From Verrucomicrobiales bacterium (GTDB lineage Bacteria; Verrucomicrobiota; Verrucomicrobiia; Verrucomicrobiales; DEV007), in assembly GCA_003232855.1 (NCBI GenBank), contig QIKC01000243.1, positions 1 to 7,096 on the forward strand: a stretch of 7,096 nt of DNA. Reading direction: 5' to 3'. The position numbers and the translations under genes are program-made. Each line of letters starts with the position of its first letter. Within the stretch, counting starts at the first letter, position 1. The notes below the pieces were generated by a model. That model did not search any database, had not been told where the DNA came from, and worked only from the letters and a program-made list of their open reading frames with translations. Below are positions 1 to 5,642 of this stretch, piece by piece.

Positions 1-2
1 TG

Positions 3-176
3 GCACGCCATGCCGGTGTCAGTCGCTATGTCGTGCAGGATCTCGAAGCTGGCCATGACCGGACGACATGGAAGAGGCTCGAAGCAGTGCTCCGTGTGCT
101 CAATGTGCGTCTCGAACCCGAAGGCCCGCTGGTTGCGAAATGGAGAAAGGAACAGCAAGAGCACAAAACCCCGTGA
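3..176 (+). CDS. hipB: HipB-like XRE-family HTH protein, 3' part only
   Basis: This is the C-terminal 57 residues of a gene whose start lies left of the window; the open frame begins at base 3 and ends at TGA 174-176. The visible part starts inside a helix-turn-helix: the segment AGVSRYVVQDLEAGHDRT resembles the recognition helix and following turn of XRE/Cro repressors (compare GVSRxxVSDLERG). A hydrophobic helix (WKRLEAVLRVLNVRLEP) follows, as in HipB, and then a charged tail. In HipBA and HipBST systems this protein binds operators upstream of its own operon and, with its partner, represses it; that role is inferred here. The stop overlaps the GTG start of the HipS-like gene by two bases, which supports one operon and translational coupling. 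It is too short for the common gene-length cut-offs and is easily missed. The promoter and operators must lie outside the window. The HTH call is fairly sure; the HipB label depends on context. Confidence 0.75.
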   Translation, partial: ARHAGVSRYVVQDLEAGHDRTTWKRLEAVLRVLNVRLEPEGPLVAKWRKEQQEHKTP

Positions 177-526
177 GCGAATCAACCAAAGCTCCGGGTT
201 TTAACCCGCGCCGCGCCGCAGTAAACCAACACGGCAAACTGGCCGGTCATCTTGAGGAAACGGTCGATGGCGGGTGGTCCTTCACCTATCTCGAAGACTA
301 TACTGGCGCGCCGGTTTCCCTGACCATTCCGCTGCGGAAAGAGGCCTGTATATACTCCGAATTCCCGGCAATTTTCGAAGGGCTGCTGCCAGAAGGACCA
401 CAATTGGAAGCCCTGCTGCGCAAGCACAAAATCGACCGCAAAGATACGTTTCGGCAGCTCGTAACGGTGGGCGCTGACCTAGTGGGATCGCTGACGGTCA
501 CCGAAGCCCTAACCGAAACTGACTAG
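173..526 (+). CDS. hipS: HipS-like protein (stand-alone HipA N-terminal subdomain)
   Basis: The 117-residue product matches the N-terminal subdomain 1 of HipA kinases and contains no kinase core. I chose GTG 173 because it overlaps the upstream TGA as GTGA and gives a protein beginning just before the conserved fold (RRAAVNQHGKLAGHL, residues 13-26). The in-frame ATG at 68 would lie wholly inside hipB and add unrelated sequence. Family signs are the strand-rich start, FTYLEDYTGAPVSLTIPLR (37-55), the signature IFEGLLPEG (67-75), and the closing TVGADLVGSLTV (98-109), all with counterparts in HipA N-terminal domains. In E. coli O127:H6 HipBST, HipS is the antitoxin that inhibits the HipT kinase, while HipB binds DNA and assists. 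By homology this protein should bind and inhibit the kinase encoded 20 bp downstream. The stop TAG at 524-526 and a frame change before the kinase show that the two are separate genes. A HipA split by a sequencing error is the alternative, but the length and context fit HipS. Confidence 0.8.
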   Translation: MSESTKAPGFNPRRAAVNQHGKLAGHLEETVDGGWSFTYLEDYTGAPVSLTIPLRKEACIYSEFPAIFEGLLPEGPQLEALLRKHKIDRKDTFRQLVTVGADLVGSLTVTEALTETD

Positions 527-546
527 CCGGAACATCCCCTTCATCG

Positions 547-1491
547 ATGCCCTTCTGTCCCATAACCCTGAATCCGGTTCCCGAGGGGACGCTGTACTCG
601 CCGGAAGGACTGCGCATGTTGCACCCGAAACTAGGCCAGCTGGAACCTCTCGGTCTTTCCCATCGAGAACAGCTCCGCCAGGCTCGCTTGCGAGCCGACA
701 AGATGTCCGTTCAGGGTGTGCAGCCGAAATTCTCTGCCGTAATCAAAGTCAAACAGGGCCGCTTCGAGATCGTGGATCGGAACGGGAAATACCTTCTCAA
801 ACCAAATCCTCCCCCCTTCGAGGAGGTTCCGGCCAACGAGGCCGTGACCATGACGATGGCGGCCGCCGCCGGAATCGAAGTGCCGGTGCATGGACTCGTT
901 CCCGCGATCGACGGCAGCTGGGTCTATGTGATCCGCCGCTTCGACCGGGTGGGGAGATCCGGGAAGCGGCACGTCGAGGACTTTGCCCAACTCATGGCGG
1001 CAACCCGTGAGACGAAATATCAGAGTTCCCTGGAGAAAGTGGCCTCCCTCGTGGAACGACACTGCACTTTCCCCGCCCTGGAGAAGCCGAAGTTGGCGCA
1101 GCGGCTACTGTTTTGTTTCCTGACCGGAAACGAGGACATGCATCTAAAAAACTTTACCCTCCAGGTGGCGGACGACACGGTCTCGCTCTCCCCGGCGTAC
1201 GACTTGCTCAACACAAGCTTGGTCCTCGAAGAGGCGATCGAAGAAACCGCCCTCCCGCTCAAAGGGAAAATGAAGAACCTGACACGAAATCTCTGGATCG
1301 ACTATTTCTGCAAAGAGCGGCTTGGACTTACGGACATGATCGTGGACGACCTATTGGCTCGGCTCGAAGCGGCCGTGCCCCGATGGCGAACCCTCCTCTC
1401 GCGCTGCTTCCTCTCCACCGAAAAAAAGACGATCTACTCCAACCTCCTCGACGACCGGCTCGACCGCCTCGGTATTCCGCGAGGCGTTTAA
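547..1491 (+). CDS. hipT: HipT-like Ser/Thr kinase toxin (HipA C-terminal domain)
   Basis: The 314-residue product is a HipA-fold kinase without the N-terminal subdomain 1, which is the hallmark of HipT. Visible motifs are the glycine-rich loop MSVQGVQPKFS (53-63), the ATP-anchoring lysine in KYLLKPNPPPF (K85), RRFDR (130-134), the catalytic loop GNEDMHLKNF (194-203) with catalytic D197 and N202, and SPAYDLLNTS (215-224) with metal-binding D219 in the DFG-equivalent place. All key residues are present, so the kinase is probably active. E. coli HipT phosphorylates tryptophanyl-tRNA synthetase and HipA phosphorylates glutamyl-tRNA synthetase, halting translation; the target here is unknown. The ATG at 547 gives the typical HipT start (cysteine and proline, then YSPEGLRMLHPKLG). 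An in-frame stop lies just upstream, so no longer form is possible. No good Shine-Dalgarno is seen, as expected for a weakly translated toxin. Serine occurs only once in the S-V-Q loop motif (S54), where E. coli HipT has S-I-S. Confidence 0.88.
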   Translation: MPFCPITLNPVPEGTLYSPEGLRMLHPKLGQLEPLGLSHREQLRQARLRADKMSVQGVQPKFSAVIKVKQGRFEIVDRNGKYLLKPNPPPFEEVPANEAVTMTMAAAAGIEVPVHGLVPAIDGSWVYVIRRFDRVGRSGKRHVEDFAQLMAATRETKYQSSLEKVASLVERHCTFPALEKPKLAQRLLFCFLTGNEDMHLKNFTLQVADDTVSLSPAYDLLNTSLVLEEAIEETALPLKGKMKNLTRNLWIDYFCKERLGLTDMIVDDLLARLEAAVPRWRTLLSRCFLSTEKKTIYSNLLDDRLDRLGIPRGV

Positions 1492-1552
1492 CGAAATTCT
1501 CGGAAGCCCCGGAGACCATCCCTCCTACCATCCCCCTAGTACTTCACCAAAT

Positions 1553-1688
1553 CTAAGCTGTCGGGTTGCGGAGGAGGAAACCGCAGATTACGCAGATGAA
1601 CGCGAATTTGAAAAAAGGCGGCGGAAGTCTCCAATAAATCGGTGTTAATCCGCGTAATCGGCGGTTTGATTTGAATCCGACACTTTAG
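1553..1688. repeat. Imperfect inverted-repeat (MITE/REP-like) element
   Basis: The inner arms are 1578-1601 (AAACCGCAGATTACGC, then AGATGAAC) and 1644-1667, whose reverse complement reads AAACCGCCGATTACGC, then GGATTAAC; I count 21 of 24 matches. The outer arms also pair: CTAA plus TGTCGG at 1553-1564 matches the complement of 1677-1688, with two mismatched bases between those blocks and a bulge of about four bases further in. A 42-base purine-rich centre (1602-1643) forms the loop. The element lies between two convergent genes, hipT and the minus-strand exported protein gene, so it could act as a two-way transcription barrier, but it has no T-run like a classic terminator. The CCGCAGATTACGCAGAT core resembles a dispersed repeat I recall from Verrucomicrobiota and some other genomes; this is memory and was not searched. 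No clear target-site duplication flanks it. Confidence 0.65.
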
Positions 1689-1745
1689 GCTTGTCCGACC
1701 ATTAGGTTGACGCCGCTTATGGGGAATGTCCCGTGTTGTTGACGT

Positions 1746-2225
1746 CTACTCGCGCAGCTCCAACACGAAAATCAATCTCCCCTCGCGCCATTTCGGTCCG
1801 GAGATGAACAGTGGGCTGCCGGGTTTCAATGTGGCATCGGTCTTCACCAGCACTTTCTTTTTTTGCCAAAGTTTGAGCAGTACTTTCATGCCGCCGCCCT
1901 CCGCCGGACCTTTCGATTCGAGTTCGAGGTTGATCGTATCGGAGGGCACGATCCAATTCACGTAATCGCGGAACACCACCCCTTGGGTATGCTGCCCGAG
2001 CAGCTCGAAGCTCTCGTAGTCATCGAAGGCCTTGCCGAGTTTATCCGCGAGCCCCGCCGCTACGGGGGTTTCGACGCTGCCCGTTGAGGCGTATATCAAA
2101 GCGCCCCAAAACGTCGCATCGACGGTCGCCTTCCCGCCCACCTTTCCCTCCTGCCCAGCGGCGACCCCCATCAGAGTGACGCTGAGGGCGCAGATGCCGA
2201 GCCAGAAATGGTGTTTCCCTCGCAT
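1746..2225 (-). CDS. Small exported protein of the sigma-factor operon, function unknown
   Basis: I do not recognise a family for this 159-residue protein. It starts with a typical Sec signal peptide: MRGKHH, then a hydrophobic run FWLGICALSVTLMGVAA (residues 7-23), with cleavage likely near residues 23-25. The mature part is about 135 residues, has no cysteine and no transmembrane segment, and looks like a compact beta-rich domain, with alternating hydrophobics in NLELESKG, GGMKVLLKLWQKKKVLVKTD and RLIFVLELRE at the C-terminus. It begins 5 bp after the anti-sigma stop, with AAGG about ten bases before the ATG, so it is almost certainly co-transcribed with the sigma and anti-sigma genes. A periplasmic role connected to that regulatory pair, as a sensor, modulator or main output, is inference from position only. 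Confidence 0.8.
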   Translation of the reverse strand: MRGKHHFWLGICALSVTLMGVAAGQEGKVGGKATVDATFWGALIYASTGSVETPVAAGLADKLGKAFDDYESFELLGQHTQGVVFRDYVNWIVPSDTINLELESKGPAEGGGMKVLLKLWQKKKVLVKTDATLKPGSPLFISGPKWREGRLIFVLELRE

Positions 2226-2230
2226 GATGA

Positions 2231-2869
2231 TTAACCTTTCGAACGAGTGTAAAAATGCGGCGCGCCGTCGGCGTCGGTTTCCAAGATGTAGGCGAGTTGC
2301 GCATCCTTCGTGTAGAAGCGCCCAAAGCCGCGCGGCCCGGCGGGTTCGAAAGTCGCGATATCCCTGCCGCCGATTTCGATCTCGTCAGGGATCCTCTCGA
2401 GGCCGGTCAAAAGGATGACCGTGGCTCCAGCACCGGCGTCGAACTCGGCGCGCAACACCTCCACCATCGGATCCGGCGCATAGGTGCTGACCACCTGCGA
2501 ACCGCTCGAAAACGTGCCCTCACCACCACGGCTAACTAACAGCATGGCGATCACCGCGCAGGCGGCGACCGCCGCTCCGATGGTGAATGGCGAACTCAGC
2601 CACGACCAAACCGACACCCGCGCGCCGCCGCCGACCGACACCTCTTCGCGAATACGTTTCTGAATCTGGCTATTGAAAAAATCGGGATAGGGCGGCTCGA
2701 CATCGGCCTCCATCGCCGACCGCAGTGCGCCCCCGAGCGCGGCGGATGCCGCTTTCGCACGCTCGGGAAAATCCGGGTCTGCAGCGGCGAGTTTATCAAA
2801 TTCGACCTGCTCGGCAGCGTCGAGTTCGCCGTCGATCCAGCGCGTAATTAGCTCTTCTTCTCGTTTCAT
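2231..2869 (-). CDS. Membrane-bound anti-sigma factor
   Basis: The 212-residue product has the layout of an ECF anti-sigma factor. An N-terminal cytoplasmic helical domain (about 1-75) opens with ELITRWIDGELDAAEQVEF, the usual start of anti-sigma domains. One transmembrane helix follows at about 94-113 (PFTIGAAVAACAVIAMLLVS), then a periplasmic domain of about 100 residues. That domain includes GATVILLTGLERIPDEIE (148-165) and ends in LAYILETDADGAPHFY. The zinc-binding His-Cys-Cys motif of ZAS-type anti-sigmas is absent; the only cysteine (C104) is inside the membrane helix. The ATG overlaps the sigma gene stop as ATGA, a strong sign of coupled translation and a direct sigma/anti-sigma pair. 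It should hold the sigma factor at the inner membrane until an envelope signal releases it. The role is inferred from layout and position; the periplasmic signal is unknown. Confidence 0.78.
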   Translation of the reverse strand: MKREEELITRWIDGELDAAEQVEFDKLAAADPDFPERAKAASAALGGALRSAMEADVEPPYPDFFNSQIQKRIREEVSVGGGARVSVWSWLSSPFTIGAAVAACAVIAMLLVSRGGEGTFSSGSQVVSTYAPDPMVEVLRAEFDAGAGATVILLTGLERIPDEIEIGGRDIATFEPAGPRGFGRFYTKDAQLAYILETDADGAPHFYTRSKG

Positions 2870-3519
2870 CGTCTTTCTCCTTCTAATGCGGATTGTAATT
2901 TTTTGCGCGCGTAAAACAGTCGTGACATGACGGTGCCGATCGAGCAGCCGACACTGTCCGCGATCTCTTGGTAACTTAGACCATCCACCTCTTTTCGCAA
3001 AATAACCTCACGGTGGTCGGGCGACAGCTCTTCGATGGCTTTGGCAATCTTACCCCGCAGCTCGCCCCGCTGCATCGCCCTGTCCGGTTGTTCGGCATTG
3101 CGTGGAGCGGTCGGAGCACCGGGTTCCGCCTCCTGCATCACCGCGTCGTCGAATTCGCCCGCCACCATCGTCTTGCGCTTGCGTATCCAGTCGTAGGTGA
3201 CGTTGTGAGTGATCCGGTAGAGCCAGGTGTAAAACGCCGAGCGCGCCTCGAACTTCGGCAGCGCCTTCCACGCCTTCACGAACACGTCCTGCGCCAGATC
3301 CCAGGCGTCGGCGTCGTTGTGTATCATGTTCAGTATCATCGCGTAAACTTTTCCTCGGTAGAGGGTCACGAGTTCGTCGAAGGCCGTCATATCACCACGC
3401 TGGCAACGTCCGACCAATTCCCGATCGCGCTGGCTAGCGGGCACTTCATCGCCGCTCGCCCCACCGCCATCGGGAGTCTCGCTCGCCTTGTTGGACGGGA
3501 TCTGGCGCCAATAATTCAT
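2866..3519 (-). CDS. ECF-type RNA polymerase sigma factor (sigma-70 family)
   Basis: The product is 217 residues from ATG 3519. Region 2 spans about 33-118, with the core-binding segment DAWDLAQDVFVKAWKAL (71-87) and the -10 recognition stretch FYTWLYRITHNVTYDWIRKRK. A linker of about 38 residues rich in Ala, Pro and acids follows, then region 4 at about 157-211. Its helix-turn-helix (LSYQEIADSVGCSIGTVMSR, 181-200) recognises the -35 element. No region 1 or 3 is present, which defines an ECF factor. A longer frame opens with TTG at 3573, adding 18 basic residues; I prefer 3519 because it is an ATG with AGGAAA upstream, although the spacing is rather long. The gene overlaps the anti-sigma gene by 4 bp. 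Target promoters and the ECF subgroup cannot be told from sequence alone, and ECF operons often drive their own transcription. Confidence 0.9.
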   Translation of the reverse strand: MNYWRQIPSNKASETPDGGGASGDEVPASQRDRELVGRCQRGDMTAFDELVTLYRGKVYAMILNMIHNDADAWDLAQDVFVKAWKALPKFEARSAFYTWLYRITHNVTYDWIRKRKTMVAGEFDDAVMQEAEPGAPTAPRNAEQPDRAMQRGELRGKIAKAIEELSPDHREVILRKEVDGLSYQEIADSVGCSIGTVMSRLFYARKKLQSALEGERR

Positions 3520-3579
3520 CTTTTTTACATTTCCTACCGCACGCAACCTCGCCGTCGCCCGCCGAAATTGCAATCTCCC

Positions 3580-4803
3580 TCAACCATCGCCACGTAATTC
3601 GCTCAACACCTCCTGGCCCTCGGGCGATTCCACGAAATCCTCGTAGGCTTCCGCCGCCTGGAGCTGCTCCGCGCTGAAATCGTATTCGAAATCGCTCTTC
3701 AAAGCGCGCAATGTCTCCGCGACCAACGCGTGTTCGCCGGCCGGCAGGGCGGCGAGCACCAGCGCCCAGCGCAGCTCCTCGATCTCCGGCTCCGCCGCGA
3801 TCGCCCGTTGCAGACCCACCACCGCCTCCGCCTCGCGCCCCAACCCTGAAAGCGCCCCGGCGCGCAGGAAATGCAAGAATTCGTCGCCGCCGAGCAAGAC
3901 GTCGATCTCGTCGATCCGCGCCAGCACCTGCTCGTGTTCGCCGCGCAACGAATGGTGTTCGAGCATCATCAACGGCAGCGACGGGTCACCGGGAAACGCC
4001 TTGCCGAAGGCCTCCAACACCGCCGCGTACTCCTGCGGCTCAACATCGGCCCGCGACAGGATCTCGATCTCCAAAACGCGGCCAAATCGCTGCTCGCGCA
4101 AGGCCTCGGGAACCGTCGCGAACTCCCGCCGCGCCGCCGCGAAATCGCCCTCGTGAAATGCCGCCACCGCCCGCTGAAATTCCTCATAACCCGCCCGCAA
4201 AAGCCGTCGCTCCGCCTCGTCCAACTCGCCACCCGACTCGCCCACCAGCAACGGCAAATAGGTGCGGCGCATCGATTCGCTCAAGGTTTCCCCAGACGAA
4301 TAGCTAAACATATCGACCAGCTTCCAGTCCTCGCCGCCCGCACTATCGGCCACCCCGCGCAGATAGTTCACCCCCGCTGCCTCGTCCCACACCCGAAACA
4401 GCATCTGCGTCGTCCCGTCGACCTCGACCAAACGCAAAAAGCGAAAATCCTGACCGATGGAATCGGCGAGCAAGCCGCCCGGCAGATCCTCCAGCCCCAT
4501 CCGCACCGCCGCCTCGAATTCCTCCCACACCCGGCGGCTCACCGGCAGCCCTTGCAAAACCTCACGCACGAAAGCCGCGAGATCAAAACGCCCGGCGACC
4601 AGCCCCGCCCGCCCCGCACGCATGTCTGCGGCGAAACCCCGCGCCGCCACCACCATCGACTCCCGAGCGTCATCCGCCAACCCGTCCGCGACCTTCCCCA
4701 CCGGCTCCACCGTCACCAGCGGCCCCGCCTTGTCACAGCCCATACAGCACGCCAGCACAAATGCCGACGCCATTCGCCAAATTTGCATCCCTCGCCTGCT
4801 CAT
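3580..4803 (-). CDS. TPR-type lipoprotein, function unknown
   Basis: The 407-residue product has a short basic N-terminus (MSRRGMQIWR), a hydrophobic stretch, and cysteines at C19, C20 and C23. VLAC ending at C19 is the best lipobox, so it is probably a lipoprotein. The middle (about 50-190) is a helical domain I do not recognise, with a strand-like part FRFLRLVEVDGTTQMLFRVW (120-139). The C-terminal half has helical pairs of TPR type, for example EEFQRAVAAFHEGDFAAARR (207-226) and FLHFLRAGALSGLGREAEAV (309-328) followed by GLQRAIAAEPE; such repeats bind other proteins. ATG 4803 has AGG eight bases upstream; an internal ATG five codons later is possible. The stop lies 60 bp before the sigma gene ATG, in the same direction, so the two are plausibly co-transcribed. 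A sensing or scaffold role for the sigma pathway is only inferred. The coding strand is strongly biased, which creates long antisense open frames. Confidence 0.82.
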   Translation of the reverse strand: MSRRGMQIWRMASAFVLACCMGCDKAGPLVTVEPVGKVADGLADDARESMVVAARGFAADMRAGRAGLVAGRFDLAAFVREVLQGLPVSRRVWEEFEAAVRMGLEDLPGGLLADSIGQDFRFLRLVEVDGTTQMLFRVWDEAAGVNYLRGVADSAGGEDWKLVDMFSYSSGETLSESMRRTYLPLLVGESGGELDEAERRLLRAGYEEFQRAVAAFHEGDFAAARREFATVPEALREQRFGRVLEIEILSRADVEPQEYAAVLEAFGKAFPGDPSLPLMMLEHHSLRGEHEQVLARIDEIDVLLGGDEFLHFLRAGALSGLGREAEAVVGLQRAIAAEPEIEELRWALVLAALPAGEHALVAETLRALKSDFEYDFSAEQLQAAEAYEDFVESPEGQEVLSELRGDG

Positions 4804-4906
4804 AGCAAATACCTAATCTCTCCCCAGCAACTCGCGAACAAAATTCCTCCCCTCGACGACGACGCTCACAACCGACTCAAACGGGTTACGATTTACCTAA
4901 TATCTA

Positions 4907-4935
4907 TTGACTATTAGCATTTCCAGAACTATTAG
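4907..4935 (+). promoter_or_regulatory. Candidate sigma-70-like promoter of the OmpA/Pal-type lipoprotein gene
   Basis: TTGACT at 4907-4912 matches five of six bases of the -35 consensus. After exactly 17 bases comes TATTAG at 4930-4935, four of six of the -10 consensus, in a locally AT-rich stretch of an otherwise GC-rich window. Transcription would start near 4942, about 16 bases before the ATG at 4958. The region lies between two divergent genes and must hold promoters for both, though I could not pick one out for the minus-strand gene. The promoter rules of the host's housekeeping sigma are assumed, not known. Confidence 0.4.
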
Positions 4936-4957
4936 AGGATTCAAACTTGCTGCAATT

Positions 4958-5494
4958 ATGACTCAATCTAACGCATTCGCCGCCCTCACCGCCTTAGCCA
5001 TCTCCATCACCGGGGTCTCCTGTAAAAAGAAGAACGCGGATTTCGCCGGATCGGCAGAATACGGCAACGGTTCTGGTGCCGCTGGCGACTACGCGCAGTA
5101 TGGCAGCGGTTCCAACGTCCCGCTACCAAACCGCAACGGCAACAACGCTTCCTATTACAACGCCAGCAAAGGGCAGTTCGCTCCAGTTTACTTCGCTTTC
5201 GACAGCGTCCAAGTCAGCTCGGCAGAACTCGGCAAGATCCGCCAAATGGCCACCTACGCCAAGCGCAACAGCTCCGAACTGATCGTCGCGGGGTTCACCG
5301 ACGATGTCGGCACCGAAGAATATAACCGCAGCCTCGGCGACCGCCGCGCTCTCGCCGTCCGCGACGCCCTGACTCGCAGCGGCCTGAACAGCTCGAAGAT
5401 CCAAACCGTGAGCTTCGGCGAGGAAATGTTAGCCGACCCCTCTGCCCCCCGTTCAAGCCGCAACCGCCGGGTCGAATTCGGCCTCGTCCGATAG
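4958..5494 (+). CDS. Pal/OmpA-family peptidoglycan-binding lipoprotein
   Basis: The product is 178 residues from ATG 4958. A signal sequence (residues 5-21, hydrophobic) ends at GVSC with C22 as the likely lipidated cysteine, followed by KKK. A low-complexity Gly/Asn/Ser/Tyr linker covers about 28-72. The OmpA C-terminal domain then runs from about 77 to 176. It begins VYFAFDSVQV, carries GFTDDVGTEEYNRSLGDRRA (112-131), and closes with SRNRRVEFGLV. By alignment with OmpA, D115 and R130 are the diaminopimelate-binding pair. Pal tethers the outer membrane to peptidoglycan and works with TolB, but no tol genes are in the window, so it could be a paralogue. The frame opens with TTG at 4907, but that codon is the putative -35 box, and the ATG puts a lipoprotein signal right at the start. 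A drawback is that the short form lacks positive charges at its N-terminus, and its lipobox is weak, with Gly at -3. Confidence 0.88.
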   Translation: MTQSNAFAALTALAISITGVSCKKKNADFAGSAEYGNGSGAAGDYAQYGSGSNVPLPNRNGNNASYYNASKGQFAPVYFAFDSVQVSSAELGKIRQMATYAKRNSSELIVAGFTDDVGTEEYNRSLGDRRALAVRDALTRSGLNSSKIQTVSFGEEMLADPSAPRSSRNRRVEFGLVR

Positions 5495-5642
5495 CCCCCA
5501 AAAGGCCGTCACCGCATCGCACCAAACCCTCCAACGACGGTGCGGCGAACCCGTTGTCAGCTGCCGACTGATTGCGCTTGTCATCACCCCGTTCCCGGCT
5601 AGCGTCGCATCCTAACCCTCGCAATTCCTCTGCGACTACGGG

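Noticed and set aside
68..172. Upstream extension of the HipS-like gene to ATG 68
   Set aside because: It would lie inside the hipB coding frame and encode Cys/Arg-rich sequence unlike HipA N-termini; GTG 173 overlaps the hipB stop and begins next to the conserved fold.
1722..1732. Small palindrome GGGAATGTCCC downstream of the exported protein gene
   Set aside because: Four-base arms are too short to support a terminator or operator.
3520..3573. Longer sigma factor starting at TTG 3573
   Set aside because: It adds 18 basic residues before the usual ECF start, uses a rare start codon with GGGAG only about two bases away, and ATG 3519 follows AGGAAA. It is still possible.
3711..4307. Pro/Arg-rich + strand open frame
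   Set aside because: Low-complexity antisense shadow of the TPR gene with no domain signs.
3871..4917. Long + strand open frame opposite the TPR lipoprotein gene (348 residues)
   Set aside because: The product is rich in His, Arg, Gln and Pro, as expected of the antisense of a biased GC-rich gene. The minus-strand frame has a signal peptide and TPR-like repeats.
5518..5544. Possible terminator hairpin after the OmpA/Pal-type gene (CGCACC and GGTGCG with a 15-base loop)
   Set aside because: The stem is only six pairs, the loop is long and no T-run follows; it is expected by chance in GC-rich DNA.
5554..5583. Two TTGTCA copies upstream of the PtsN-like gene as -35 boxes or an operator
   Set aside because: No matching -10 element lies at a suitable distance, and six-base repeats at this spacing are weak evidence.
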